Source of the DNA: a virus
IMG/VR virus record: IMGVR_UViG_3300028706_000028
Span: 1-29,622 of that record
Direction: 5' to 3' (one strand)
DNA length: 29,622 nucleotides
Part shown: positions 16,601 to 24,438 of the stretch, in pieces
Layout: every line of letters starts with the position of its first letter
How positions within the stretch are numbered: the stretch's first letter is position 1
The notes under the pieces: model-generated
Told to the model about the DNA's origin: nothing
What the model saw: the letters and a program-made list of their open reading frames with translations, nothing else
Database searches by the model: none
Position numbers and translations under genes: made by a program

Positions 16601-17961
16601 CTCTTAACATGATTCCTATGGTTGAAAAGTGGAGGCATGCAGGAGAAGAGTATCTAGAGGCTCTTTCTAGAGTATACCGTGATATGTTAGGATTCTCTAA
16701 AGCTTTTTCTTCAGTAGGTTTAGACGTATCAGGTTTCGTGAGTTTTAAAGATCAATTAACCTCTAAAACAGTAGAATGGACTACCACTACTAGAACGGAT
16801 GAATTAACCGACGAGTATAAAAAGCTAACAGGAGCGTTTGGAGTTTTAGGAGGTGTTGGGGGTCTGATAGCTACTATGCTCTCTACGGTGACTGACGGGC
16901 TTGCGGAGCAAGCTGGTGTTAAAAAGTTCAAAATGAAAGTAGAGCAGCACAGCAAGGTAATTGAGACTTGGCAGACTGCGCAAGAGCAGATGCTAGACTG
17001 GCAGCAAAAAGTTCTAAGCTCGAAAAAAGGCGGCTTCATGGATATTAAAGGCTTCCAAGAAGCATTTAGTAACTTTAGCAAGGCTTTATACAGTGAAGGT
17101 GAGTTAGCCAAATTCGCACTAGCTAATGCAAAAAATAGAGTCCATACAGGTTTGGCAGAATTAGGTCTATCCTTAGGCACTAGTGTAGAAGACTTTAGAA
17201 GTTTCTATGAGTCTAAGTTAGGTACGGATTATTTCCAGGATCCAGACAAGCTAGCTATAATGGTTAGACTTGGTGAAGCTTTTGGAGAGATGACAAATTC
17301 CGCTGCTGACTTAGAGGATGCATTTGGTGGTATTATTGATCTTATTGATGAGATGAAATACGGAGAACTTTCTTCTCTAACTCAATCTCAAAAGTACGCT
17401 TACTTCAAATCAGAAGCAGAACAACTATCAAGTGATGCTATGGCTGGAGACGTTAAAGCAGGTGAAAAGCTTGCAGATACGATGTCTAAGTTTGTTGAAC
17501 TATCTAAGGATATGTTCGGTGGAGTTGGTAGCTTCATGAATGATAGAGACTGGGCACTTAAACAGTTAGAAGACTTTAAAGCTAAGATGGGCTTTGCTAT
17601 GGGTGGTGTTGTTGCAGGAGGTTTCAGAGCCTTCGCAAATGGCGGTACTGTAAGCAAGCCTACTTTAGGTTTAGTTGGTGAAGGTCAGTATAATGAAGCA
17701 ATTGTTCCTCTACCTGACGGTAGAAGTATACCAGTTATGCAAACTGGAAGTAATCCTATAGTTGTAGAACTTAGTAAGTTCCGAGAAGAACAAGCCGAAT
17801 TAATGAGATCAGCAGTTACTATTAATACACAAGAAGGAGAGGAGCTACGGGAGACTTTAGAAGACCTTAAAGCTGAAGTTATAGAGCTTAGAAGCAGTAC
17901 TGAAGGATTTGGAAACTCAGTAGAACGAGTTGCAACTAATATTGAATATGGGAGAGCATAG
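10633..17961 (+). CDS. Tape measure protein
   Basis: A 2442-residue protein that spans the tail lumen, sets tail length and is ejected with DNA. It has long Ala/Lys/Glu-rich helical stretches (strongest about 780-1240), hydrophobic segments near 103-125, 502-540 (ISWVMMAWALF) and 1716-1743 (ATGLAVMAAALGLIGMISGG), and the typical tape-measure C-terminus with GG-rich turns and PTLGLVGEGQYNEAIVPLP (about 2343-2361). The start is TTG, with AGGAG 6 nt upstream; no better ATG is nearby. At about 0.15 nm per helical residue a full-length ruler would measure up to about 365 nm, but residues about 1243-1500 look non-coiled and may not count. Confidence 0.96.
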   Translation: MASKKVVIKVTDKGLKETIADAKKLNKLLDEADKRSTKVGGSRGGPKDNSGAYKKNAGATREAAEATDNLTKKQGENYRHSQGVSNSSSNLTKNFSKQAQGLGGLIHVYATVAAHAFAVSAAFNLLKTAMDTSIVVKGLEELGASSGSNLHRMAEGFKEVTGHAISTAQAMRTVSFASSAGMSGKEINNLGKIARGAAIGLGRDLGDAVDRLTRGVAKLEPEILDELGIIVRVDKASKDYADTLGKTVVQLTIAEKRQAFLNAVQEQGLGKWAELSDKIDPNVYDRVAKAMEDLTHTSLEFINKVASPVLEFFSSSPKALMAVMVMMANFIAKKASHTWSDFSNVMREKVVTASNAAATSLQHMRDELVVLKNIKFDIKALGFEKGGDILKKYGQDLKMNSKVIGGIFNDPNINGEAFVLKLKSQGKHIKGALTTAYKALNAGKGTAKFLGAEVTRAELKQLELYITKLGITTKLTAKEMGASLAGAATVAGARWKVFTTGAIAGILALKSAVVGFAATAGAVFSKLLGPISWVMMAWALFEDQITGWLQNVGILDTGSKEIGQFIEILTEDVEHASQVVVKYNKAVADGLDNTSKWAASFEQASNLVRSFSTDYEKVGKSIREVDVTNAEDKAKASKLLGTLIQNYKDLNNVTLNTALDAAITPEALQALKDGSTDMKLITSTLDDMSPALDTAGAKLKTAADNFNNFGDSLSKLRKAFTEFAKEGLKTTPYDNLTDRMITLQIAQENLTDAPLAAQAAALQGRLAEYKDMFGVGSEDDIENIKEKSLAIQKMQTSLKAATDAQFAYKTGLGGINASLPDFEDKVKKAKDSLAFQLLLRKSYMRGALTISNNPQVELATQALADAKEELKGYEAAQKRFIQGVAQSKMEVEELNTAIVKGEEDLKTAMHTASAAADKIRDDIVASYKAELAAQDAVLKFKFEEKQFAAIKNSTSAISGKYKAKKELLKLEIKSAQAEVALKKQLKATSEKKDGVDSVQYAQRSAAYDNEVESLRQLQAEQKELNSGAAKFLELHKHITKENLLVSKYNTALLDFQLKSAQLFAQNDKKHALALAQRKSQIDLQKLSIKQSEKISHLQRLITASVMKRAGLSGEAANAEKENQTNLESQLKYLRLEYAYEEKLLKLKNAQNELTATGAQDVFDRVKAFKEGIKGGDTLSDDLAAIGDASPIAKRIKELRTELNVQEVQAKVVEAQQEAMKLILDQEQERLDLIKQQAIESAKIPCVYAMPEPTQFTVTQIESNVTNDLMSTIKSLFNQPKDYSDQVKAMHPGSEWTQLGANNKALYLTEAEQETLIKNLVSQITPELAEFYKRRSGLMPDRATNIQGMHYGMYTNPETREQRGFEGAAADGQIWISKAANIMTLIQEQMEVFLKRNNIDFGGADFGATLVEAMKGANLPANWAELQAGAYSAQQGSIPEEVWQRINETAIENNTTWLAAFEELPLGLANALLKAGVVLDMSHKADAFNTGGLGMGKTASEGLDTNASTPGLLNFDMEAEAIGANGQTQTQTSEMNDWLIDENAARLDVMLMQVESYAEKAGMVQLKSMGKAISYGQQLLNWEATAADTKTARMDKWEKGLKKAGKSDLITKKTRATQESKIDSDLMQDKLSGYASFIGATGAMMKKGSKAQQAFAAIEKAIHIAKMAMMVGEIAMGIKAAIADTVATGIKKTNAAAEITLNAAKAGADTMAKDPNPYTKIATGLAVMAAALGLIGMISGGGGATSTPATRTTRVGSSATLETPTEQADSLKTALENIEEVEIKAFEQGWDVLYALRSIDDSMTKLSTDIIKGMQALGGIGTFSIGDMETVFGDWFGTAVKPAFLGLFGGKSTTTELMGAGIQIVAQKLADVVDLDAGKWANLELKVWEKVKTTTTKSGFFGFGGGTSSSTQTKWKDFDTAAEQSFAKTLYDIGAAVLSLGEDLGYAKSTLIDNMKDFEIAVQDIDLKDLSPEEQATAIQSALSAIANDMTLNMIPMVEKWRHAGEEYLEALSRVYRDMLGFSKAFSSVGLDVSGFVSFKDQLTSKTVEWTTTTRTDELTDEYKKLTGAFGVLGGVGGLIATMLSTVTDGLAEQAGVKKFKMKVEQHSKVIETWQTAQEQMLDWQQKVLSSKKGGFMDIKGFQEAFSNFSKALYSEGELAKFALANAKNRVHTGLAELGLSLGTSVEDFRSFYESKLGTDYFQDPDKLAIMVRLGEAFGEMTNSAADLEDAFGGIIDLIDEMKYGELSSLTQSQKYAYFKSEAEQLSSDAMAGDVKAGEKLADTMSKFVELSKDMFGGVGSFMNDRDWALKQLEDFKAKMGFAMGGVVAGGFRAFANGGTVSKPTLGLVGEGQYNEAIVPLPDGRSIPVMQTGSNPIVVELSKFREEQAELMRSAVTINTQEGEELRETLEDLKAEVIELRSSTEGFGNSVERVATNIEYGRA

Positions 17962-17963
17962 TA

Positions 17964-19799
17964 ATGATGACGGCAGCACAAATAGCATACTTAAGAGATG
18001 CTTATGCTCCTCGAATTTATTTGGTGGAGTTCGATGCGTATGATTTAACTGCAGACTCTACTAAGACGCTGTACTACTCTACTACTGGGTTCACTTCTCT
18101 GCCAGGAGATAGCCCTTCCAATACTCACTTCGAGGGTAGGGTTAAATCTGCCTTAAACGTTTCAAGAAATATGTACTCCCCAGGTAAGATTGGGGGGCGT
18201 AGCGTTCCAGCTTTCGGAACGATTAAACTCAATAATGTAGATGGGTACTTAGATTTCCTACAAGGGTACAGTCTTAATGGTAGAAATATTAAGGTAAAGG
18301 TGGGTAGTGGCGGACTCTATTCGGATTTTTTCAATATTTTTGTAGGAACTATGGACCAGATTGAGTGGTCCTCTACAGAAGTCACTATTAAAATCAGAGA
18401 CTTTCAACATAAGTTAGATAAGGATATTGAAACCGACACTTACACAGGTACTATAGAAGTTACAGGAACAGCACAAGCAGGCGGAACTAGCACAATTACG
18501 CTAGCCTCTTCTGCCAGCAGTACACATGACTTTTATAAATATATGGATATTGAGGTAACGGGAGGTACTGGGTATGATCAAAAACGTAAAATTATTGCGT
18601 ACAATGGGAGTACTAAAGTCGCTACAACAAAGAGTAGTACGCCTTGGACAGTTAATCCTGATAATACTTCTCTTTATTCTGTCTATAATAATAGTAACGG
18701 GGAGGATAGGTTAAAAGATAAGGTCAAACCTCTATGTTACGGAGACGTATCCCACATAGAGCCTATTGAAATTGACCCTAGTAACCGAAAATACCAGGTA
18801 CATAATGGAGCGGTTGAAGAGATTGTTGGAGTATATGCTGGAGGAAACCAGCTAGGAAGTTGTAGTTCCGGCAGCTATACTAATGCTTGGGACTGTCAGG
18901 CAGATGGGTATACTTGGACTAACTCTGGGTTTACTCCTAGTATCTCAACAGGAACTTTTACCCTCGTAGGTAGTGCAACAACTGTTATTACTGCAGATGT
19001 TAAAGGGTCTAAAGAATCTGATGCTTTCAATGCTTCTGCTACATATGTTTCTAAAACAGGTGACTTGGTTAAAAGAATAGTTACAACAAAGGGAGGAATT
19101 CAAGTATCAGGTATAGATACTAGCTCCTTTAATGACTTTGATGTAGCAACTACGGCAATTAAAAATGGTGATGTCGGGTACTATGTGCCAGAAGGCGGTA
19201 ACATCCTGAATGTGTTAGATGACCTCATATCCTCACTAGGGGGCTTTTACTCATTTAGTCGAGAAGGGAAACTAGTTATAGGTGTTTTAACCGAGCCCTC
19301 TGCAACTCCAGTAGAAAGTTTTACCGAACATGAGATTATGAGTATACAGAGAAGGTCTACTAGTATACCTACACTTTCCCAGACTACAGGAAATAGGCGC
19401 TATTGGCGACAGTTTTCCGAGAATGATCTGGCTGGTGCGGTTTTAAGTGACGAACCTTACAAAGCTAGATTGGAAAGTCAGTTTGTAGACGAAGAGTACT
19501 CTGGTACTAATAATATTAGTACTAGACACTTATTAGCGGAGGCTGCAGAAAAGATAGACACTTATCTTAATTGTAACTGTATGGGATATGAAGAAGCTAA
19601 ACGAAGGCAAGAGCTATATGGGGTCGAAAGGGACTTATTTATAGTCAAAGTTAAAACGCAGCCTTTCATGCTAGATATAAACAGTACTGTACAAATTAAA
19701 CTAAATAGGTACGGACTAGATAATGGAAAGAATATGAGAGTTGTATCATTAAAGGAAGACGCCTCAAAAAATGAGGTTACTATGGAGGTTTGGGGATGA
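17964..19799 (+). CDS. Distal tail/tip protein
   Basis: A 611-residue structural protein directly after the tape measure, where distal-tail and tip-hub genes lie. The N-terminal 150 residues form a beta-rich domain (including YLVEFDAYDLTADSTK and SVPAFGTIKLNNVDGYLD) like other siphovirus tip proteins. Residues about 165-240 form a beta insert (AQAGGTSTITLASSASSTHD, then KRKIIAYNGSTKVAT) of a type recurring in phage tail proteins. A Cys-pair motif C300/C311/W318 follows. The C-terminal part (about 420-611) resembles tail hub/tip folds. Start ATGATG at 17964 lies just after the tape-measure stop. The exact ring (Dit or hub) cannot be fixed by eye. Confidence 0.75.
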   Translation: MMTAAQIAYLRDAYAPRIYLVEFDAYDLTADSTKTLYYSTTGFTSLPGDSPSNTHFEGRVKSALNVSRNMYSPGKIGGRSVPAFGTIKLNNVDGYLDFLQGYSLNGRNIKVKVGSGGLYSDFFNIFVGTMDQIEWSSTEVTIKIRDFQHKLDKDIETDTYTGTIEVTGTAQAGGTSTITLASSASSTHDFYKYMDIEVTGGTGYDQKRKIIAYNGSTKVATTKSSTPWTVNPDNTSLYSVYNNSNGEDRLKDKVKPLCYGDVSHIEPIEIDPSNRKYQVHNGAVEEIVGVYAGGNQLGSCSSGSYTNAWDCQADGYTWTNSGFTPSISTGTFTLVGSATTVITADVKGSKESDAFNASATYVSKTGDLVKRIVTTKGGIQVSGIDTSSFNDFDVATTAIKNGDVGYYVPEGGNILNVLDDLISSLGGFYSFSREGKLVIGVLTEPSATPVESFTEHEIMSIQRRSTSIPTLSQTTGNRRYWRQFSENDLAGAVLSDEPYKARLESQFVDEEYSGTNNISTRHLLAEAAEKIDTYLNCNCMGYEEAKRRQELYGVERDLFIVKVKTQPFMLDINSTVQIKLNRYGLDNGKNMRVVSLKEDASKNEVTMEVWG

Positions 19800-21211
19800 G
19801 TGTAGCAATTGTTGGCAATAACTTCATAGACGATACAGATACCTATGTATACCCAGAGTCTTCTGCGGAGGGTCTTCCGCACACAAACCTGAAGGATAGG
19901 CAGATTACAAAGATTTGGCGCACAGGCGACCAACCCGCTAAAGGGGATTTTCACGTTATTACGAACCCTACTACAGCTGACTGGATAGACTTGGGACAGA
20001 CTTCTGGGTCTGCTGTACGTTTCACGTTTGCCACTACAGGTAGCTCTAATGTATCTGGGAGAGTTATTCGCGTGATGGCAGATATGGATGATACAATTGG
20101 AGAAATCTGGTATGTATTAAGTCAGTATGCTAGCGGGGGTTACTCAGGCGAAGTAGACGATTTAGACATTAATTTAGGGGGGCCTCTAAGAACTTGGAAC
20201 CCTCCAGCAACGTCTATTGCCTCAGGGCCCCAAAGCGTGGGACAAGAGGATGGCGGCCCAGAACATACACGCCATCTGCATATGAATGTTAAAAGTAGTT
20301 TAGGTACCGTGTCATATCCTAATGGTACTAGTGCCCTCCCTTATGGGAATGGGTATTATTATAGTACTTATGGAGGTTGGCACCATAGCACGGCTTTTAC
20401 AGCCGGGCATATTGGAGGGCAAGAAGAAACTCATATTCAGATAGAATTTTCAGGTCAAAGACTAGTAGATAGTCTATCTCTTATCAACCATAATTTTTCT
20501 GGGGGAGCGCAATGGAGGGTTCGTTTTGCTACGGACTTAACTGCCGAAATGGATGCCTGGCCTAATAAACCTTGGGACTTAGCTGTTAGACATAACTGGG
20601 ATAATGTACCCAATATCTGGAGCTATGTAGCACATACTAAATGGACAGATGTTTGGCCTACTATTGGGTCTTTTGGTACACTACCTTGGGGAGTCTTTTT
20701 ATGGGGTACACATGTAAGTGCGGAGCAGTTAGATAGCTACAAACCTTTCTCCTCGCATTTACTACTAGAGGACCCTGTTTACTCTAAGTTTATCAGAATT
20801 GAGGTTAGGGATACTGCAGCTCCTGATTACTTTGAGATTGGGCGTATTGTAGTAGGAAAGGCTTGGAAGCCTTCAAGAAATATGAGTAGAGGTTGGACAC
20901 TAACATATAAAGACCCTTCTAAGATTACAAGGTCACTAGGGGGTCAAACCTACGTAGATACTCTTAGTAAGTATAGAAGTATTAAGTTTGATCTAAAGTA
21001 CCTAACGGAGGAAGAAATCTTCGAAAACGCTTTAGAACTAGATAGAACAAAAGGATCGAGTGGAGATGTGCTTGTCTATACAGACATAAACGCACCTGCA
21101 CACAAGTTATTTAAACAAACGGTATATGGACGTATATCTAAAATCTCCCCAATGAAACATAACATTGGAGGGTATTGGACCCGTTCATACCAATTAGAGG
21201 AGTTATTATAA
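19796..21211 (+). CDS. Minor/distal tail protein
   Basis: A 471-residue protein. The C-terminal third (FIRIEVRD, YFEIGRIVVGKAWKPSRNMS, TRSLGGQTYVD, VYGRISKISP) has the pattern of a widespread phage distal-tail protein family whose members carry a PSRNM segment and a SLGGQ turn. The N-terminal part is beta-rich with many Trp/Gly residues (PYGNGYYYSTYGGWHHSTAF), perhaps carbohydrate-facing. ATG at 19796 overlaps the previous stop (ATGA) with GGAGG 7 nt upstream, chosen over TTG at 19790. Together with the preceding gene it probably builds the tail tip on which the fibres sit. Confidence 0.75.
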   Translation: MSVAIVGNNFIDDTDTYVYPESSAEGLPHTNLKDRQITKIWRTGDQPAKGDFHVITNPTTADWIDLGQTSGSAVRFTFATTGSSNVSGRVIRVMADMDDTIGEIWYVLSQYASGGYSGEVDDLDINLGGPLRTWNPPATSIASGPQSVGQEDGGPEHTRHLHMNVKSSLGTVSYPNGTSALPYGNGYYYSTYGGWHHSTAFTAGHIGGQEETHIQIEFSGQRLVDSLSLINHNFSGGAQWRVRFATDLTAEMDAWPNKPWDLAVRHNWDNVPNIWSYVAHTKWTDVWPTIGSFGTLPWGVFLWGTHVSAEQLDSYKPFSSHLLLEDPVYSKFIRIEVRDTAAPDYFEIGRIVVGKAWKPSRNMSRGWTLTYKDPSKITRSLGGQTYVDTLSKYRSIKFDLKYLTEEEIFENALELDRTKGSSGDVLVYTDINAPAHKLFKQTVYGRISKISPMKHNIGGYWTRSYQLEELL

Positions 21212-21212
21212 T

Positions 21213-22016
21213 ATGGCATGGCCCGTAACACTTAATGGTAGAGTTTACAACGCGGATGATTTTGAAGGTACCGCGTATGTAACAGGAATGCCAGACGCAT
21301 TTGAAGATTTTGCTAATCACGCAGCTTCTATACACACAGGATTAGTTTATCAATCAATCAACTTGACTAACTCTAGTTCACAAAGAGGAGCCACCCTAGC
21401 TCTAACAATACTTGGCGCTACTTATACTATAGGGGGTAGTGTGGTTAGTGTTAACAAATCCTTCGCCCCTGGGCAACCTATAAGACTAGCTCACTACACT
21501 GGAACAACTTTAGATGGGTTCCTAGATGGCACCGTAACCACGTTCAATGCTACTACAGGAGCTTTAGAATTCCTAGTAGGTAATAGGATTAAAAATAGTG
21601 CGGCTGCATCATACGGGTCGGGTTCCGACGCTTGGAATGTATCTATAGGAGGAACTGGGGATCATCTACCTTTAGCTCCAGGCACAGATTACTACTCCGT
21701 CGCTCAAGCAAATGATATGTTCCTAAATGAGGCTAGTAACTTAAGTGACATATCTAGTGCTTCAACAGCCGTATCTAATTTAGGTTTTACAGCTACGGTT
21801 GCGGAAATAAACGCAGTATGTGATGGTTCTACGGTTAAAAATAGTCATACTCATACAGCAGACACAGACTCCCGGTACACTCGTACCTATACTGGAGGGT
21901 CAACTCCTTCAGCCTCTAAAGCGGGAGATATTTGGACTAATGGTTCTACTATTAAAATTTCAACAGGTTCGGGTACTGCTAATTGGAAGCAAGTATTCCC
22001 AGCAATTTATTCATAA
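21213..22016 (+). CDS. Tail fibre/tip protein with HxH motif
   Basis: A 267-residue protein. The N-terminal segment MAWPVTLNGRVYNADDFEG recurs at the start of phage tail fibres and likely docks onto the tip. The middle part is Ser/Thr/Gly-rich beta. The C-terminal part has NLSDISSASTAVSNLGF, then SHTHTAD (HxH, typical of metal sites in trimeric fibre shafts), then a module GDIWTNGSTIKI...W found also in downstream fibre genes. GAGGAG lies about 10 nt before the ATG, one base after the previous stop. Trimeric fibre role is inferred from composition and motifs. Confidence 0.75.
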   Translation: MAWPVTLNGRVYNADDFEGTAYVTGMPDAFEDFANHAASIHTGLVYQSINLTNSSSQRGATLALTILGATYTIGGSVVSVNKSFAPGQPIRLAHYTGTTLDGFLDGTVTTFNATTGALEFLVGNRIKNSAAASYGSGSDAWNVSIGGTGDHLPLAPGTDYYSVAQANDMFLNEASNLSDISSASTAVSNLGFTATVAEINAVCDGSTVKNSHTHTADTDSRYTRTYTGGSTPSASKAGDIWTNGSTIKISTGSGTANWKQVFPAIYS

Positions 22017-22028
22017 GGAGCTTTTTAA

Positions 22029-23516
22029 ATGGCAAATGAATTACAAAATAAGTCCCCTGCAGATACGTATAAAGACGTACTACATTTAGGTACTGCAACT
22101 ACTAGTACCCCAGGCACAGGACTCCCCCCTACTACAGGGCAGGTTGTTTATGATGGGGCGGGTAGTGCCACAAAACTAAAACTAAGTCAATCTAAAATCG
22201 AAGCCGACAATATTTATATTACTAATGGTACTATAACCTCCCTAGCCGCTCCTTTAGCGATAGCTCAAGGAGGTACGGGAGGTTCCTCTACTGCTCTGGT
22301 TAAGTCCTCTTGGGGGATTGATAATGTAGAAAATACCGCGATTAGTACCTGGGCAGGATCAAATCAAATAACCACTTTAGGGACGATTAGTACTGGAGTC
22401 TGGGAAGGAGCCCCTATTGAGGTAGCTAACGGAGGTACTGGGGGGTCTGACGTTAATGCAGTTAAGACCTCCTGGGGTATTAATAATGTTGAAAACACCC
22501 CTATTAGTACTTGGACAGGTTCCCCTAACCTAACTACTTTAGGCACTATTACTTCTGGTGAGTGGTCTGGCACACTAATTCCTTTAAATAAAGGGGGTAC
22601 AGGGGCCTCTACTGCTCTAGGCGCTCAAAGTTCTTTAGGCTTAGGAAGCCTAGCTACTCAAGCTGATTCCGCAGTAGCAATTACAGGAGGAACCTTAGCT
22701 AATGTTACTATAAGCTCCGCAGTTATTAGTGGTAGTTCGTTATCAGGTATATCAGACCTAACTGTAGATAGTATAAACCTTAATGGTAGTACTATTGATC
22801 ACGTTACCCCTGGAGCTAGTTTAGTAATACCTAATATTTCTAGTACTGAGGTGGTAAGTAACCATCTATCTATAGGAACCGCAGTTCTTCATAGATTAGC
22901 TACGTCGACGTTAGGGCAGCCAACGTTATCTATTGTTCAATATGGCACCGAGTCGGAAGACTTAATCTCCGTTACCGACCAACATCAAGTTACTAAAACT
23001 ACCCTACAAAGTACTGGTACAATAAAAGCTAATCAAATTGATGCAGAACGCTTTATAGACTTTAGAGGTACTCAAAGTGTAGATTTGGGAGGTAGCTACT
23101 CTGTAAGCTCAGCCGACTTAACCACTGTCGAAAGTCATTCTAGTACTTTTACTACCGCTAATATTGCTGTGGGAGACCTAATAAGAATTAAGGCGTCTGC
23201 TGGAGGCACATATGAAACGCGGGAAGTGTTATCCCGTGTTTCCGATAGTATGTTGACGGTAACGAAAGCCTTTACTTTTAGTTATACGAACTCGTCTTTC
23301 TTTATAAAATACGTATCCAGCTCGTCTAGAAAATTCTCTGTTGAAAATGATGGGAGTATTGGGTGTGGTTGTCCTGGTAGTGGGGGAGCCTGGGACACAG
23401 GACACCTCAGACTCGGAAGCTACCATATCTGGGTAGACTCAACGGGGAACCTTCGCATGAAAAATGGAGTCCCAACGTCGGATACAGATGGAAATATTGT
23501 AGGCACTCAGTCCTAA
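22029..23516 (+). CDS. Tail fibre protein with WGIxNVENT repeats
   Basis: A 495-residue protein. Two near-identical repeats of about 54 residues (about 80-134 and 134-190) have the pattern SWGIxNVENTxISTWxG...TTLGTIxxGxW, each preceded by GGTGG; a degenerate third copy starts near 190. Repeats of this NVENT type are common in long phage fibres. A beta module at about 350-430 includes SHSSTFTTANIAVGDLIRI. The end contains a Cys-Gly-rich turn (GCGCPGSGGAW) and IWVDSTGNLRMKNG, also common in phage fibres. GGAG lies 8 nt before the ATG, just after the previous stop. A strong terminator follows. Confidence 0.8.
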   Translation: MANELQNKSPADTYKDVLHLGTATTSTPGTGLPPTTGQVVYDGAGSATKLKLSQSKIEADNIYITNGTITSLAAPLAIAQGGTGGSSTALVKSSWGIDNVENTAISTWAGSNQITTLGTISTGVWEGAPIEVANGGTGGSDVNAVKTSWGINNVENTPISTWTGSPNLTTLGTITSGEWSGTLIPLNKGGTGASTALGAQSSLGLGSLATQADSAVAITGGTLANVTISSAVISGSSLSGISDLTVDSINLNGSTIDHVTPGASLVIPNISSTEVVSNHLSIGTAVLHRLATSTLGQPTLSIVQYGTESEDLISVTDQHQVTKTTLQSTGTIKANQIDAERFIDFRGTQSVDLGGSYSVSSADLTTVESHSSTFTTANIAVGDLIRIKASAGGTYETREVLSRVSDSMLTVTKAFTFSYTNSSFFIKYVSSSSRKFSVENDGSIGCGCPGSGGAWDTGHLRLGSYHIWVDSTGNLRMKNGVPTSDTDGNIVGTQS

Positions 23517-23523
23517 AATTAAG

Positions 23524-23547
23524 GGGGTACTTTCGAGTACCCCTTTT
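23524..23547 (+). terminator. Intrinsic terminator with UUCG tetraloop
   Basis: GGGGTACT (23524-23531) pairs perfectly with AGTACCCC (23536-23543) around TTCG, followed by TTTT. It lies 7 nt after the fibre stop and ends the tape-measure/fibre unit. Confidence 0.93.
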
Positions 23548-23565
23548 GCTTTTCTAAATTTTTAG

Positions 23566-23594
23566 TTTACATTTTTTAAAAGATTGTGTATAAT
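23566..23594 (+). promoter_or_regulatory. Sigma-70 promoter P4 for late fibre cluster
   Basis: TTTACA (23566-23571, five of six consensus) and TATAAT (23589-23594) are 17 bp apart, directly after a terminator. The leader RNA (start near 23601) contains a small hairpin AAACCT/AGGTTT (23616-23630) with a T run after it, before the ribosome site TAAGGA (23637-23642). Confidence 0.87.
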
Positions 23595-23651
23595 TATACC
23601 TATAAATGAAATTTTAAACCTTTTAGGTTTTTCAAATAAGGACAATAGACA

Positions 23652-24392
23652 ATGGCATTACCCACCTATGATATAACTATCACAGTCTCTGACAGTGCGG
23701 GTACCCCTGTAGTCGGAGCTTCAGTGATAGCGGTTTTAGATAGAACGGAAATAGATAATGTTTCCGGATCTTCTTATGTAGTTCCCGCAAAAATTACGGC
23801 TGAGACAGGATCTACAGGGGCAACAACCCTAGCCTTATGGCCTAATACTAGAGGGTCTACAGAAAGTCAATATAGATTTATTGCCAGGAATCCTGACAAT
23901 GGAAATACTTATTTTGACATTATGGGAACTGTACCCGAGTACAACTCTACTTTAGTAGAGATTGCACAAATTCCCCCTTACCCTGGCATGAGTGATGGCC
24001 AGGCTGCAGTTGATACTGCAGTAAGAGCGGCAGCAGAAGCAAAAGCTGCGCTCTCAAAGTTAGATAACTTTTATCAGTCAACGGAAGCTCCACTAGATGG
24101 ATCAACTAAATTAACTGTAGGCGACCTATGGTATGATACAGATGATGATCAATTATTTGTATACCGAGGTAGTATCCCAGCATCAGAAGCTTATTGTAGA
24201 AATAGGGTGAATGGGGCAAAGATACCTACAATTACAGATGAGACCTCTTGTACCACTGCAGGCCATTATTGGACCACCGCAGATTGGAGACCGTTAGCAT
24301 TAGCAGGATATGTCGAAGAAGGCACTGCTACAACTTCTACTTTTACCTACGCAGACACAGATAACGAAATTTTAAACGGTGGTGTTTGGTAA
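23652..24392 (+). CDS. Fibre-associated protein with Ig-like N-terminal domain
   Basis: A 246-residue protein. Residues about 5-105 resemble a carboxypeptidase-regulatory/Ig-like beta sandwich (YDITITVSDSAGTPVVGASV...TGSTGATTLALWPN). An Ala-rich helix (about 112-140, VDTAVRAAAEAKAALSKLDN) may trimerise. Then follows a module GDLWYDTDDDQLFVY...W and a Cys motif YCRN...CTTAGHYW, and the protein ends NEILNGGVW. It is the first gene behind P4. The Ig-like domain suggests surface binding or decoration. It is likely part of the adhesion apparatus; no more precise function is visible. Confidence 0.7.
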   Translation: MALPTYDITITVSDSAGTPVVGASVIAVLDRTEIDNVSGSSYVVPAKITAETGSTGATTLALWPNTRGSTESQYRFIARNPDNGNTYFDIMGTVPEYNSTLVEIAQIPPYPGMSDGQAAVDTAVRAAAEAKAALSKLDNFYQSTEAPLDGSTKLTVGDLWYDTDDDQLFVYRGSIPASEAYCRNRVNGAKIPTITDETSCTTAGHYWTTADWRPLALAGYVEEGTATTSTFTYADTDNEILNGGVW

Positions 24393-24411
24393 TTCGAGGA
24401 GTGCTCGAATT
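24391..24411 (+). terminator. Hairpin after the 246-residue gene (weak terminator)
   Basis: AATTCGAG (24391-24398) pairs with CTCGAATT (24404-24411) around GAGTG, followed by TAGG rather than a long T run. It may attenuate transcription or stabilise the upstream RNA rather than stop it fully. Confidence 0.5.
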
Positions 24412-24438
24412 TAGGTTACTATACTTTAAGGAATAAAT

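Noticed and set aside
19790-19795. TTG start for the 471-residue tail protein
   Set aside because: ATG 19796 has better GGAGG spacing and the usual ATGA overlap.
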